From the NCBI GenBank assembly GCA_017795105.1, contig CP051247.1, positions 4,434,001 to 4,498,000 on the forward strand: a stretch of 64,000 bases of DNA. Direction: 5' to 3'. Shown here piece by piece: positions 9,273-17,208 of this stretch. The position numbers and the translations under genes were made by a program. Source of the stretch: Planctomycetaceae bacterium (GTDB lineage Bacteria > Planctomycetota > Planctomycetia > Planctomycetales > Planctomycetaceae). Positions within the stretch are counted from its first letter, which is position 1, and each line of letters begins with the position of its first letter. Below the pieces are notes generated by a model that saw only the letters and a list, made by a program, of their open reading frames with translations, did not search any database and was not told the DNA's origin.

Positions 9273-10463
9273 TCAATCCCGCTGCACCAGCAGCACACTC
9301 GTGTCATCGTGCCGGCCCTGGCCGCGGGTATGGGCATGGCTGGCGTCGAACAGAGCGGCCAGCGTATCATCCAGCGTGCGGTCCGACGTTTCGCACATGA
9401 TACGCATGATGCCTGAGACGCCGAACTCGGCCAGGGTTTTCTGCCCATCGTCGAATGCTTCGGCCAGACCGTCGGTATACAGCGCCATCCGGCAGGCCTC
9501 GGGCAGGTCGATCTTCTGACTCTCGTACTCGGCTTCTTCCCAGATGCCGAGGGGCATGCCGACGAAATCGGTACAGCCCCGTTCCTCGATCTCTCCCGAT
9601 TTCAGGCATTGAATGATCGGCAGCGGATGTCCTGCCGCGGCCCATTCAAAGGTGTTCTCTTTCGGATCGAGAATTCCATACAGCAGCGTGATGAAGCCGC
9701 CATCGTCATTCACGACCGCCTGTCGGCACAGGTTGTCGTTAATGTCCCGCACAAAGACCGCCGGATCGCGATAGCGCTTCGAGGGAAACATTTGAATCAG
9801 CGTGTGCAGTGTCATGATCGACATGCACGCCTTCATGCCGTGTCCGGAGGCATCGCCGACCAGCAGAGCGATCGTCCCATCGGGCAGCGACAGCGCGTTG
9901 TAATAGTCGCCTCCGGCCATCGTCACCGGCAGTCCGCCCATCACGCTGATCTCGGACGATTCGTACCGGCCGGTGATCGCGTAGCCTTCGGGCACGTTCA
10001 ACAGCCGGGGGATGATTGATTCCTGCAGCTTGCGGACAGCATCGACTTCCTGCCGCAGCTTGATGGCAATCATCCGTTCCCGCTCGGCTCGGACCGCATC
10101 GATTCCACTTTGCAGAGCCGCGTGAAGCAGGAACATGTAGTCCTTATTGGGATCGCGAAGCACGTAGCTTCGCATCCCCGAGGTCAGGAATCGGGCGATG
10201 CGGTAGACATCTTCCTGGTTGGCTGCCCCGACGATTGGATGATCGGCCGAAACCTTGCGGAGTTCCGAGAAGTAATGAAACGCCGAGTCAGAATCGGGCG
10301 AACTGGTCTGAATCAAAAAGGCGTCCCAGTTCCCGCCGGTCTGGGCCTGTTCGAGAAAACTGTCCCAGCTCGTTTCGACCACGACATCCGTATCGTCAAC
10401 GTTCAGATACAGACTCAGCAGCTCCGCTTCGTCCGTATCGTCCCATCCCACCAAGACCCGCAT
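9273..10463 (-). CDS. SpoIIE/RsbU-type PP2C serine phosphatase with N-terminal receiver-like domain
   Basis: A 396-residue cytoplasmic protein. Residues 1 to about 125 look like a response-regulator fold (MRVLVGWDDTDEAELLSLYL, ending LRDPNKDYMFLLHAAL), but the usual acidic pocket and phospho-acceptor Asp pattern is not clear. A helical linker (about 125-160, AIKLRQEVDAVRKLQESIIP) is typical of proteins upstream of PP2C domains. The phosphatase core has GGDYYNALSLPDG, LLVGDASGHGMKA, the WAAAGHPLPII loop, LYTDGLAEAF and GRHDDTSVLLV, which supply the metal-binding Asp residues. The family dephosphorylates anti-sigma-factor antagonists in partner-switching systems. No such partner is adjacent; the gene stands alone, convergent with the glycan genes. 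Confidence 0.9.
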   Translation of the reverse strand: MRVLVGWDDTDEAELLSLYLNVDDTDVVVETSWDSFLEQAQTGGNWDAFLIQTSSPDSDSAFHYFSELRKVSADHPIVGAANQEDVYRIARFLTSGMRSYVLRDPNKDYMFLLHAALQSGIDAVRAERERMIAIKLRQEVDAVRKLQESIIPRLLNVPEGYAITGRYESSEISVMGGLPVTMAGGDYYNALSLPDGTIALLVGDASGHGMKACMSIMTLHTLIQMFPSKRYRDPAVFVRDINDNLCRQAVVNDDGGFITLLYGILDPKENTFEWAAAGHPLPIIQCLKSGEIEERGCTDFVGMPLGIWEEAEYESQKIDLPEACRMALYTDGLAEAFDDGQKTLAEFGVSGIMRIMCETSDRTLDDTLAALFDASHAHTRGQGRHDDTSVLLVQRD

Positions 10464-10591
10464 AGAAAACCCGCTTCATTAAGAAATGATAAAAGTGAAA
10501 GGTAGCGCCAATTCTGATGACTCTCCCCTCATCTACGCAAGTATCCAGACACTTTTATGTGTTCACGGGATGGATTTCCCGGATCTGACCG

Positions 10592-11428
10592 TTAAATCTC
10601 CCGATCAGGACGCGGATTGTTAGCCCAGTGGCCACTCGGATCGCTCCCACGAACCTGTACACCCTTACCATTCCAGCCCAAATGAGCCCGCACATCGGCG
10701 GCTGCGTAGCGAATTGTCAATGCACAGCGGCGGCGGTCAGAATCGTTGGCATCCGAGCCATGAAGCAGCAGATCGGAATGGATCGAGATCTGTCCGGCTT
10801 CGAGATGATTCTCCACAACTGTCCCGTATTGTTCAGGATTGTCGATTGTCTGGTTCAGCACATTGTGCTCGTGGGAATCGCTCGGACGGTACGTCAGATG
10901 TCCAGAATGATGCGAACCGGCAATGAATTTCATCGGTCCATTCTCGGCATCGACATCGTCAATCGCCAGCCAGACCGTCAGGGCCTTGCTCGGCGTGAGC
11001 GGCCAGTAGCTTGAATCCTGGTGCCAGGCGACCTGTTTGCCGTCGTGTGGCATCTTGCAGAAGAAGTGTGAGCCCCAGCCGACGACATCGTCGCCGAGCA
11101 GATCGGCCACGCAGTCGATGATCCGACTGTCATGCATCATGTCCCAGACCGGGCCGTATTTCAGATGAGCCGAACTGATCGAGTAACTGTCGCCGCCCTC
11201 TTTCATCACGTTGTCGAGCAGGTTATCGAAATAGCTGCGAATCTCGTCGATTTCCGACTTGCTGTAGATCGAGATCGGGCGGATATACCCTTCGCGGTTG
11301 TAGTGTTCGACCTGCTGGGACGTCAGCGTTTGGGCCGATTCAGTCGGACTCGGATAGAACTTCAGGTCCCGTTCAATCGAGTCGAGCTCGGACTGGTCCG
11401 GGACGATTTTATACGACGGATTCTGCAT
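10592..11428 (-). CDS. Phytanoyl-CoA dioxygenase (PhyH) family oxygenase
   Basis: A 278-residue Fe(II)/2-oxoglutarate-dependent oxygenase. The metal triad is visible as H-x-D in WHQDSSYWPL (about residues 137-139) and the distal His in LLLHGSDAN, followed by RRRCALTIRY, which carries the Arg expected to bind 2-oxoglutarate. The N-terminal EHYNREGYIRP segment is typical of PhyH enzymes in secondary metabolism and small-molecule hydroxylation. There is no signal peptide. The gene stands alone, so the substrate cannot be inferred. The ATG at 11428 begins a normal N-terminus for the family. Confidence 0.9.
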   Translation of the reverse strand: MQNPSYKIVPDQSELDSIERDLKFYPSPTESAQTLTSQQVEHYNREGYIRPISIYSKSEIDEIRSYFDNLLDNVMKEGGDSYSISSAHLKYGPVWDMMHDSRIIDCVADLLGDDVVGWGSHFFCKMPHDGKQVAWHQDSSYWPLTPSKALTVWLAIDDVDAENGPMKFIAGSHHSGHLTYRPSDSHEHNVLNQTIDNPEQYGTVVENHLEAGQISIHSDLLLHGSDANDSDRRRCALTIRYAAADVRAHLGWNGKGVQVRGSDPSGHWANNPRPDREI

Positions 11429-11551
11429 TTCGTGATCCCTCAGGAGCTTCTGGAACGCGGCAGCGCAGTTGAGGTGCGGTGATTTTCCTCGATTTTACCA
11501 GTCGCCTGTCCCACAATACAGGGAGATCGAAGCCCCATGGCGTCATTGAAC

Positions 11552-11579
11552 TTGCAATTCACAGCGTCGTGAATACACT
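11552..11579 (+). promoter_or_regulatory. Probable sigma70-type promoter of tRNA-Thr
   Basis: TTGCAA at 11552-11557 and TACACT at 11574-11579 are separated by 16 bases; initiation would fall about five bases before the tRNA 5' end. Both hexamers match the consensus at four of six positions. Confidence 0.45.
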
Positions 11580-11590
11580 TTCCACACATC

Positions 11591-11663
11591 GCCGCCGTAG
11601 CTCAGTTGGTAGAGCAATGCTTTCGTAAAGCATGGGTCGTGTGTTCGAGTCACATCGGCGGCT
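11591..11663 (+). tRNA. tRNA-Thr (anticodon CGT)
   Basis: The 73-base cloverleaf folds cleanly. The acceptor stem pairs GCCGCCG with CGGCGGC, the D arm is GCTC-AGTTGGTA-GAGC, and the anticodon stem ATGCT/AGCAT encloses TTCGTAA with anticodon CGT. A five-base variable loop and the T arm GTGTG-TTCGAGT-CACAT follow. The discriminator is T and no CCA is encoded. A strong terminator follows at once. Confidence 0.95.
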
Positions 11664-11664
11664 C

Positions 11665-11714
11665 TAAAAAAAGCCCGCAACGGGAAGGTGTTCCTTCTGT
11701 TGCGGGCTTTTTTC
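11665..11714. terminator. Bidirectional intrinsic terminator between tRNA-Thr and the small-gene cassette
   Basis: A seven-base A-tract, the stem GCCCGCAAC / GTTGCGGGC extended by GGAAG/CTTCC, and a seven-base T-tract. The A and T tracts on opposite sides let it end both the tRNA transcript and the convergent cassette ending at 11730. Confidence 0.9.
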
Positions 11715-11729
11715 GTGAACCGGTTCGAA

Positions 11730-12068
11730 TCAAGTCACGACTTCAGGAAGCTCGTACGCCTCTCCGGTCAGCTTCAGCAGAGATTCTTTCTGCAACTCAT
11801 CGAGCATCCACTCGATCACCAGAGACACGATCCGACTGACAATCGCCTGTAGGATCAGATTCCCGACACCCGGAAACAGGCGAAACCGCCTTCGTTGCTC
11901 GCTCAGTTGCTGCCGGAAGTCATTGCGACTCATTGCTGGATTGCTCAGCCGCAGACGTACTGCGAGTCCGATCAGTTTCTGCAGATCGCTGCCGGGCACA
12001 TTCCACCGTCGAACGCGGTATTCCGCCACGCAGAGCAACTCTTCAAACGCGAAACGAGACACATGCAT
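11730..12068 (-). CDS. Hypothetical protein, last gene of the small-gene cassette
   Basis: A 112-residue protein I do not recognise. It begins MHVSRFAFEELLCVAEYRVRRWN, has an Arg/Gln-rich middle (NDFRQQLSEQRRRFRLFPG) and a hydrophobic helix near residues 78-95 (NLILQAIVSRIVSLVIEWML), so it may be membrane-associated. Its ATG overlaps the TAA of the preceding gene by one base (TAATG), so translation is almost certainly coupled. A frame open further upstream (from 12155) is rejected for this reason. It is the promoter-distal member of the block and ends 16 bases before the bidirectional terminator. Confidence 0.7.
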   Translation of the reverse strand: MHVSRFAFEELLCVAEYRVRRWNVPGSDLQKLIGLAVRLRLSNPAMSRNDFRQQLSEQRRRFRLFPGVGNLILQAIVSRIVSLVIEWMLDELQKESLLKLTGEAYELPEVVT

Positions 12069-12457
12069 TATTGAAGCAACCCTTCCTGCTGATAGTTCCA
12101 CCGCTCTTCGTCCGCTGCCTTCACTGCCTGAGCGGGAAAGCACCGGCTCATCCAATCGAGGAACTGACGATGCGACAGGAACCCCGTCCAGCGCGAGACG
12201 ACTTCTCCCTCGCGAAAGACAATGAACTCCGGCACGATTCCCGTCCGGACCTGCTCGATCCGCAAATGGTTCTCCGGCTCGGGGCTAACCCGCCAGCCAG
12301 CTGCGATCAGTCGCGGAATCACTTCGGCTTCAAACCGCTCGCAGGCCAGGCAGTTCTCCGCCGTCCGCATCACCACCTGCCCGGTCGGTCGAACCTCGGC
12401 TGCGAAACCTTGTCCACTCCCGCACAGCAGGCAGGTGATGATCAACGTCCTTCTCAT
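12068..12457 (-). CDS. Secreted thioredoxin-like protein with a CxxC motif
   Basis: A 129-residue protein with a short signal peptide (MRRTLIITCLLCGSGQGFAA, cleavage probably before EVRP). The pattern RTAENCLACERFEAEVIP puts CLAC at residues 36-39, where thioredoxins carry their redox CxxC, and GIVPEFIVFREGEVV at about 73-87 supplies the cis-Pro strand. It is likely a small periplasmic thiol protein. AAGGA lies about ten bases upstream of the ATG at 12457. In the cassette it directly follows the papain-like protease gene (20-base gap), so thiol redox control of that cysteine enzyme is possible (inference). The frame is open far upstream but that part is not coding-like. Confidence 0.75.
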   Translation of the reverse strand: MRRTLIITCLLCGSGQGFAAEVRPTGQVVMRTAENCLACERFEAEVIPRLIAAGWRVSPEPENHLRIEQVRTGIVPEFIVFREGEVVSRWTGFLSHRQFLDWMSRCFPAQAVKAADEERWNYQQEGLLQ

Positions 12458-12477
12458 CGTTCTGGTCCTTCGTTCAT

Positions 12478-13272
12478 TCAGCCCAGAAGCGGCATGGAAT
12501 CGTAGTTCCACGTCCGCGGGTGAGGCTGCTCGATTTCTGAGACGATAAAGAACTCCGAAAAGGACGAGCGGATCATCGAGTCGACCGCTCGCATATGCCA
12601 GCGGGCCCAGCCCTGATCCCCCCAGCCCGACCCCCAACTGTTGAGCATCAGCAGGTAATCCCCGTCGTAACCGAGTAGACAAATCGCGTGTCCGCCCCCG
12701 CCGCCACCGACTCGATACTGATCGGTCACCGGAGCATCCATTGATCGATCCCACATAATTCCCAGGTAAACCGGATACCCGGACCCGATTGCCTGCCGAC
12801 ATTCCTCGGCGGACGAAACCGGAGCATGCGCCAACAGCTGATGCTTTTCCGCTGCCGGCCAGCATTCGTCAGGAATCCGCGTCACATAGCGACCCGGAAA
12901 CGGGAACAGAGCATCGGGACAGTTTCCGTACTTTCGCGACGCCTTGATTCCTCCACTGATCGTCGCCCCGCTGTCACCTCCGAGCAGATTGTCTTCCTTC
13001 TGCCCCGACAGATACGCGAACATCGGCGAGAACTGAATTCCTTCGCCACCGATCCCGTTCGACAGCGCTTCCATGCAGTAGGACCGCGAGAATCCGCTGC
13101 ACGCTCCCACCTGGCCCTGATCCTTCACGCCGATCTTGCCACGCGGATCAACCCGTTCCGGCAGCTCGGACATCGGCAGATATTCGAACCGAGTCGATCG
13201 TCCATACAGGAAAGACTTATCTTCTCGATCCGCCCGCCATCCCAGAGCCCGTCCCACAGAACCTTCACTCAC
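12478..13272 (-). CDS. Papain-like (C1 family) cysteine peptidase
   Basis: A 264-residue protein starting at GTG 13272, which overlaps the lipoprotein stop as GTGA. The C1 catalytic set is in place: Gln52 in KDQGQVGACSGFS (oxyanion hole), Cys58, His195 in GGGHAICLLGYD and Asn211 in LNSWGSGWGDQGW. It has no obvious signal peptide and almost no propeptide, unlike secreted papains. That suggests either cytoplasmic action or release by another route, such as through the holin-like neighbours. A Gly-rich stretch (GGGGGG) just before the His is unusual. The frame is open to 13578, but that part reads out of frame across the lipoprotein gene and is rejected. Confidence 0.88.
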   Translation of the reverse strand: MSEGSVGRALGWRADREDKSFLYGRSTRFEYLPMSELPERVDPRGKIGVKDQGQVGACSGFSRSYCMEALSNGIGGEGIQFSPMFAYLSGQKEDNLLGGDSGATISGGIKASRKYGNCPDALFPFPGRYVTRIPDECWPAAEKHQLLAHAPVSSAEECRQAIGSGYPVYLGIMWDRSMDAPVTDQYRVGGGGGGHAICLLGYDGDYLLMLNSWGSGWGDQGWARWHMRAVDSMIRSSFSEFFIVSEIEQPHPRTWNYDSMPLLG

Positions 13273-13622
13273 AATGCTTCCCCCTGTTCTCTCCAGTACG
13301 CCGCCGCCCGCTCCGGCGACCAGCCCTCGCCCCCGAAACTCGCTGCGTCTTCGTTGAGAAGCTGAAACGCTTCTTCGCGAACCAGCCGCGACTGTTCCTG
13401 AATGAAGCGGTTCGTCTCGAGCTCGGTTCTCAGTTCCCCCGACTCCAGTTTCGCCGACACCTCGAGCAGCAACGCTTTCAACTCCCGTTGATACGTGTCG
13501 AACACTTCCCGAAGGACCACCTGCTCTGCATCCGCCGGTTTTCGATCCGCATCGTCTCGATCGACCGGCGGAAGGCATCCGGCCATTCCTAAAGTCAGTA
13601 GCAGCAGTAGACTCTCACGCAT
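13269..13622 (-). CDS. Small lipoprotein with coiled-coil body
   Basis: A 117-residue protein with a classic lipoprotein signal: MRESLLLLLTLGMAGC, lipobox Gly-Met-Ala-Gly-Cys with Cys16. After a charged linker the body is almost wholly helical (VLREVFDTYQRELKALLLEV, then ETNRFIQEQSRLVREEAFQL). It should be membrane-anchored in the periplasm. The start overlaps the preceding membrane-protein gene by eight bases and the stop overlaps the protease start by four. No family was recognised; an outer-spanin-like role is one hypothesis given the neighbours. Confidence 0.8.
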   Translation of the reverse strand: MRESLLLLLTLGMAGCLPPVDRDDADRKPADAEQVVLREVFDTYQRELKALLLEVSAKLESGELRTELETNRFIQEQSRLVREEAFQLLNEDAASFGGEGWSPERAAAYWREQGEAL

Positions 13623-13872
13623 GTCCGTTCTCCTTCTGTCGCTGCTCCGCCAGTTCGTCCAGCAGCCGATTCAATCTCGCCAGCAACCATGCCCGGACCG
13701 TTCGCTGAATGGCGTTCGCCGTCCAGATCATCACCGGCAGACTGGTCAGCACGGCCAGATACAGCAGCGTCATCCAGTGCAGTCCGCTTCGTTCGTAAGC
13801 CATGCCCGTCAGCACGCCGAGCATGGCATACAGAATCGTTCCCATTCCCCTAGCGACCGGCAGCATGATCAC
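13615..13872 (-). CDS. Small membrane protein of the cassette
   Basis: An 85-residue protein with two hydrophobic stretches (about residues 8-25 and 33-52, the latter MTLLYLAVLTSLPVMIWTAN) and a charged C-terminal helix (RLNRLLDELAEQRQKENGHA). Starts at 13872 and 13866 are both in frame; either overlaps the upstream gene. The topology suggests a small inner-membrane protein with a cytoplasmic tail, holin-like in size. No known family is claimed. Confidence 0.7.
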   Translation of the reverse strand: MIMLPVARGMGTILYAMLGVLTGMAYERSGLHWMTLLYLAVLTSLPVMIWTANAIQRTVRAWLLARLNRLLDELAEQRQKENGHA

Positions 13873-14083
13873 TCAGCCAGTCTTTAAGGGTGACCAGAGC
13901 CGGCCCGATGACCCCGGTCAGGATCAGCGAGATTGCTCCGTTCTCGGTTTCCAGACTCGGCAGCGCTCCGGCCAGATTCCCCACGAAGACAATCAGAGCC
14001 GACAGCCCCGACGTCATCACCACGTTCCAGACATCGTTCTGGTCCAACTCGTAAGCTCTTGAAGTTCCCTTGCCGTACAACAT
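13850..14083 (-). CDS. Holin-like small membrane protein
   Basis: A 77-residue protein from ATG 14083, which has AAGGAG seven bases upstream. A short polar N-terminus is followed by two hydrophobic helices (VMTSGLSALIVFVGNLAGAL and ISLILTGVIGPALVTL) and a charged end (KDWLSDHAAGR). Size, topology and the terminal WL-x-D pattern resemble phage class II holins. This is appearance only; homology has not been tested. A longer frame from 14197 would override the good Shine-Dalgarno and is rejected. Confidence 0.7.
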   Translation of the reverse strand: MLYGKGTSRAYELDQNDVWNVVMTSGLSALIVFVGNLAGALPSLETENGAISLILTGVIGPALVTLKDWLSDHAAGR

Positions 14084-14096
14084 CCGTTCTCCTTCT

Positions 14097-14465
14097 TCAT
14101 TGCTGATCAAACTGTCGCTGAAACATTTCCCGCACGAACTCCCCCCAGTCATCCAGCCACTGCGACCCGCGGCCGGTATGATGGGCGATCTCTTCAACTC
14201 GCCGTTCCTGTGTCCTCAACGCCTCACGGATCTCTTCGGCTGTTCGCGAGATCGCCCGGGTCGATTCGGCGATCAACTCCTGTGCCTGAGTTTCCCGTTC
14301 GATCGATTCCAGCTTCTTCAACAGCCACTGCTGAATCGGCAGCTGAATCCAGGCGGGTGGTTTCCACAGTCCGTAAACCAGCACCAGCGCCGCCCCGATC
14401 ACCAGAAACAATGCCAGCCCGTGATCCCCGATAAACGTCCCGATCTGATTCAGATCGATTTCCAT
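14097..14465 (-). CDS. Single-pass membrane protein with long helical domain, first gene of the cassette
   Basis: A 122-residue protein with one transmembrane helix (about residues 15-32, LALFLVIGAALVLVYGLW) and then a long charged amphipathic region (residues 45-100, LESIERETQAQELIAESTRA, EEIREALRTQERRVEEIAHH) that should form a coiled coil. The arrangement of one anchor plus coiled coil is like an inner-membrane spanin, but also like many generic envelope proteins. It is the first gene of the block, followed 13 bases later by the holin-like gene. GGAGG lies upstream of its ATG. Confidence 0.75.
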   Translation of the reverse strand: MEIDLNQIGTFIGDHGLALFLVIGAALVLVYGLWKPPAWIQLPIQQWLLKKLESIERETQAQELIAESTRAISRTAEEIREALRTQERRVEEIAHHTGRGSQWLDDWGEFVREMFQRQFDQQ

Positions 14466-14722
14466 TTCCGCCTCCTTCTTCCCAGGCTGCTCTCTACCCC
14501 TTGCCCAACCGGTGCGCCTGATCAGAGCCGGACTGCTACTTGAGAGCGGTCCCTCAGCGCGCTATGATCCTCTGCGACGACAGCAGGAAACGGTTTCCTT
14601 CCGCTGCGAAACCAAGTCCGCAGGAGTCGAATCGAGTTCAGACACCAGCCGTCTGAAAAAGCACAGTTCATCACCGCCTTCAATCAGCGAGGCGGCTACG
14701 ATATTTCCCACGGAGCAATCAG

Positions 14723-15250
14723 ATGTATCTCGTTCTCGCCTGCAGTCTGAAATCGACCAGCAAGAGTCTCGTGCTCGCCGAAGCCGCCGAGCGGAGCCTG
14801 CACTCACTCGGACGCGAAGTCGAACTGATCAACCTCCGCGACTACCCGCTCCCGTTCTGCGACGCCGAAGGGGCCTACGCCGATCCCAACGTGAAAACAC
14901 TGGCCACCAAGATTCTCGAAGCCGAGGGGATTCTTATCGCCTGCCCGATCTACAACTACGGCGTCAACTCAGCTCTTAAGAATCTGATCGAACTGACCGG
15001 TCAGAACTGGCAGGAGAAGGTGATCGGTTTTCTCTGTGCCGCGGGCGGCACGAGCAGCTACATGTCGATCATGGGACTGGCCAACAGCCTGATGCTCGAC
15101 TTCCGCTGCTTCATTCTGCCGAAGTTCGTCTACGCGACCGGAGCCGCCTTCGACGAATCCCGCATTTCCGATGAAGGCATCGAGCAACGCATCTCCGAAC
15201 TCGGCCACACCATGATCCGCATTTCGACCGCGGTTCGCGAGAATCCGTAG
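14723..15250 (+). CDS. NADPH-dependent FMN reductase family flavoprotein
   Basis: A 175-residue cytoplasmic flavodoxin-fold protein of the PF03358 family, which reduces FMN or quinones/azo substrates with NAD(P)H. The FMN phosphate loop is CSLKSTSKSLVLAE near the N-terminus, and the second FMN-contacting block ACPIYNYGVNSALKNLIEL matches the PxYNYGxxxxLKNxxD motif of SsuE/ArsH-like reductases, followed by FLCAAGGTSSYMS. Length is normal. It is transcribed away from the small-gene cassette and converges on the FHA-phosphatase gene. Its physiological substrate is unknown. Confidence 0.9.
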   Translation: MYLVLACSLKSTSKSLVLAEAAERSLHSLGREVELINLRDYPLPFCDAEGAYADPNVKTLATKILEAEGILIACPIYNYGVNSALKNLIELTGQNWQEKVIGFLCAAGGTSSYMSIMGLANSLMLDFRCFILPKFVYATGAAFDESRISDEGIEQRISELGHTMIRISTAVRENP

Positions 15251-15293
15251 CATTCCCGATCGGCGTTTCCGGCCCAGGGCAGCAACCCTGCGA

Positions 15294-17072
15294 TTACCCG
15301 GTGTACTTCACGGCGACGACACATCGATCGTCACGCTGAGGCTGCCCGTCTCCGAAGTCGATCGTGTCGTTGAGCACGTAGTTGATCAGATCTTCGGCGG
15401 AGAAATTTTTCTCCGGGCGGGCTTTCAGCAGGCGTTCCCGCCCGTAGAGTTCCCCCTCGCCATTGTCGGTCTCGGTAATCCCATCGGTATAAAGCAGCAG
15501 AGACGCCCCCTTCTTGAGGGGCACCGTCCGTTGACTGTACTCTGCCTCAGGGCTGACCCCCAGAGGCAGCCCGGCAAAGTCGCCTTCCAGGCACTCGCTT
15601 TGGCCCGCGTGATGCAGCACCGGCGGTAAATGGCCGGCGTTGGCCAGAATGACATCGTTCTTCCCGGGCTCCAGAACCATCACGGCCAGCGTGATGAATC
15701 GAAAGCCAAGGCCGCTGTCGAGCATTTCCCGATTCAGTTGCGAGAGCGCTTCTCCCAGCGTTTTCTGCGCCACGAGATGATAACGGACCGCTGAGCACAA
15801 CCGGGCCATCAACAGCGCGGCGGGCACTCCTTTGCCGGAAACATCTCCGACCGCAATTGCAAGGCGGCCATCGGGGAGTCGCACGTAGTCGAAGTAGTCG
15901 CCACCGACCTGCTGGGCAGCCTGATAGAAATGGCAGAACTCAAACCCGAGAATGGACGGCATCTTGTTCGGCAGAAAACCAAGCTGAATTTGAGTCGCCA
16001 CTTCCAGATCGCGTTCCATTTCCCGACGTTGAACCATCTCGGAATGCATATGCGCATTCTCGATCGCCAGAGCCGCCTGAGCCGTCACACTCACGAAAAG
16101 ATCCAGATCGTCCTGATTGAACGGCTTGCGAAGATCCTTCGTGGTCAGCTGGATCGCTCCGAAAGACATTCCTTCCCCACCGGTCAACGGGGAGCAGAGA
16201 ATCGAACGAATCTCCAGCAGCGACGCCGATTCACTTTCGCGAAAACGTGTATCATCGCCCAGGTCTTCGCTTAAAATCGCGGCGTGACTGTCCAGGGCCT
16301 GCTGGATCACCGTCGAACTGACCTTCTGATCAAGCGATGTTTCGCCATCGCGATCGCGGGCCGCCCGAACGATCGGCTCCTTCGTCTGCGGATCGATCAG
16401 CAGCACGAGCCCCAGTTCCGATTGCGGAAACAGGCTGAAAAGACACTCCAGCGTCTTCTTCATTACGGTTTCAAGTTGAAACGTGCGGCTGAACAGTCGC
16501 GTCAGCTCGATAATCGCTCGCAGTTTCGCTTCAGGGCGGACATCGAGCCGATGCCCCATCGTCTTGGCGGAAATCGTCGTGATGATCGACGATGACGATT
16601 CCAGTTCCGGGTTCTCCTGGTCGATCGTGATCTGACCTGCCGCGTTTGGCTGGAGCGATTCATTGTAAGAAAGCTCGCCCGCCACGGTGGCTTCCATCAG
16701 CGGAAGTTCGTCCAGATATTCCAGCACGATATCGCAAATGCGAATGCGGTCGCGGTTAGCAATCTTCCGCGTCGAGGTGACCGCTTTGCCGTTCACATAC
16801 GTGCCATTGCGGCTGCCGAGATCTTCCAGCACGAATTGCGAACTCTGACGAATGAGCCGCGCATGCTGCCGGCTGATGGCCGCGTTATCCAGGATCACTT
16901 CACAACTCGGATGTCGACCGAGAACAATCCGTTCGCCGGTCAATTCATGCAATTCACCGGGACGTCCTCCCTGTACCACACGCAGAAAAGCCACGTCTTC
17001 CCCTGTTGGTTGTTCTTCGTCAGCTCGGCACAATCGAAGAAGTTGTTCGACGAATTGGAATTCTCGCTTCAT
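15294..17072 (-). CDS. FHA-GAF-SpoIIE phosphatase
   Basis: A 592-residue signalling protein. An FHA domain (about residues 25-105) shows VLGRHPSCEVILDNAAISRQ and EDLGSRNGTYVNG, the phosphothreonine-binding signature. A GAF domain follows (about 180-335, ending LFVSVTAQAALAIENAHMH), then the linker MERDLEVATQIQLGFLPNKM and a PP2C/SpoIIE domain with GGDYFDYVRLPDG, AIAVGDVSGKGVPAALL, LANAGHLPPVLH, LYTDGITETDN and RDDRCVVAV. The start at ATG 17072 is preceded by GGAGGGG; a frame opening at 17123 is rejected. The protein probably reads a phosphorylated partner and a small ligand to control dephosphorylation of an anti-sigma antagonist. It is the second SpoIIE-type phosphatase in the window. Confidence 0.92.
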   Translation of the reverse strand: MKREFQFVEQLLRLCRADEEQPTGEDVAFLRVVQGGRPGELHELTGERIVLGRHPSCEVILDNAAISRQHARLIRQSSQFVLEDLGSRNGTYVNGKAVTSTRKIANRDRIRICDIVLEYLDELPLMEATVAGELSYNESLQPNAAGQITIDQENPELESSSSIITTISAKTMGHRLDVRPEAKLRAIIELTRLFSRTFQLETVMKKTLECLFSLFPQSELGLVLLIDPQTKEPIVRAARDRDGETSLDQKVSSTVIQQALDSHAAILSEDLGDDTRFRESESASLLEIRSILCSPLTGGEGMSFGAIQLTTKDLRKPFNQDDLDLFVSVTAQAALAIENAHMHSEMVQRREMERDLEVATQIQLGFLPNKMPSILGFEFCHFYQAAQQVGGDYFDYVRLPDGRLAIAVGDVSGKGVPAALLMARLCSAVRYHLVAQKTLGEALSQLNREMLDSGLGFRFITLAVMVLEPGKNDVILANAGHLPPVLHHAGQSECLEGDFAGLPLGVSPEAEYSQRTVPLKKGASLLLYTDGITETDNGEGELYGRERLLKARPEKNFSAEDLINYVLNDTIDFGDGQPQRDDRCVVAVKYTG

Positions 17073-17208
17073 GAACCCCTCCGATTTTCTTCGATTGTAC
17101 CGTCGACGGCTCCTCTTCTGCAATTGCTGGTTTCGCGCATCGCCGCTCGCGCACCCGGTTCGACTTCAGTAGAGCCGGTTTCAACTCATTGCCTCAGGAA
17201 GAGTACAC

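Noticed and set aside
12478..13578. A 366-codon version of the papain-like protease gene
   Set aside because: The N-terminal 100 codons run out of phase over the lipoprotein gene; the GTGA overlap at 13272 is the natural start.
11591..14722. A complete prophage integrated at the tRNA
   Set aside because: No integrase, terminase, portal, capsid or tail gene and no duplicated tRNA end were seen; only the lysis-like look remains.
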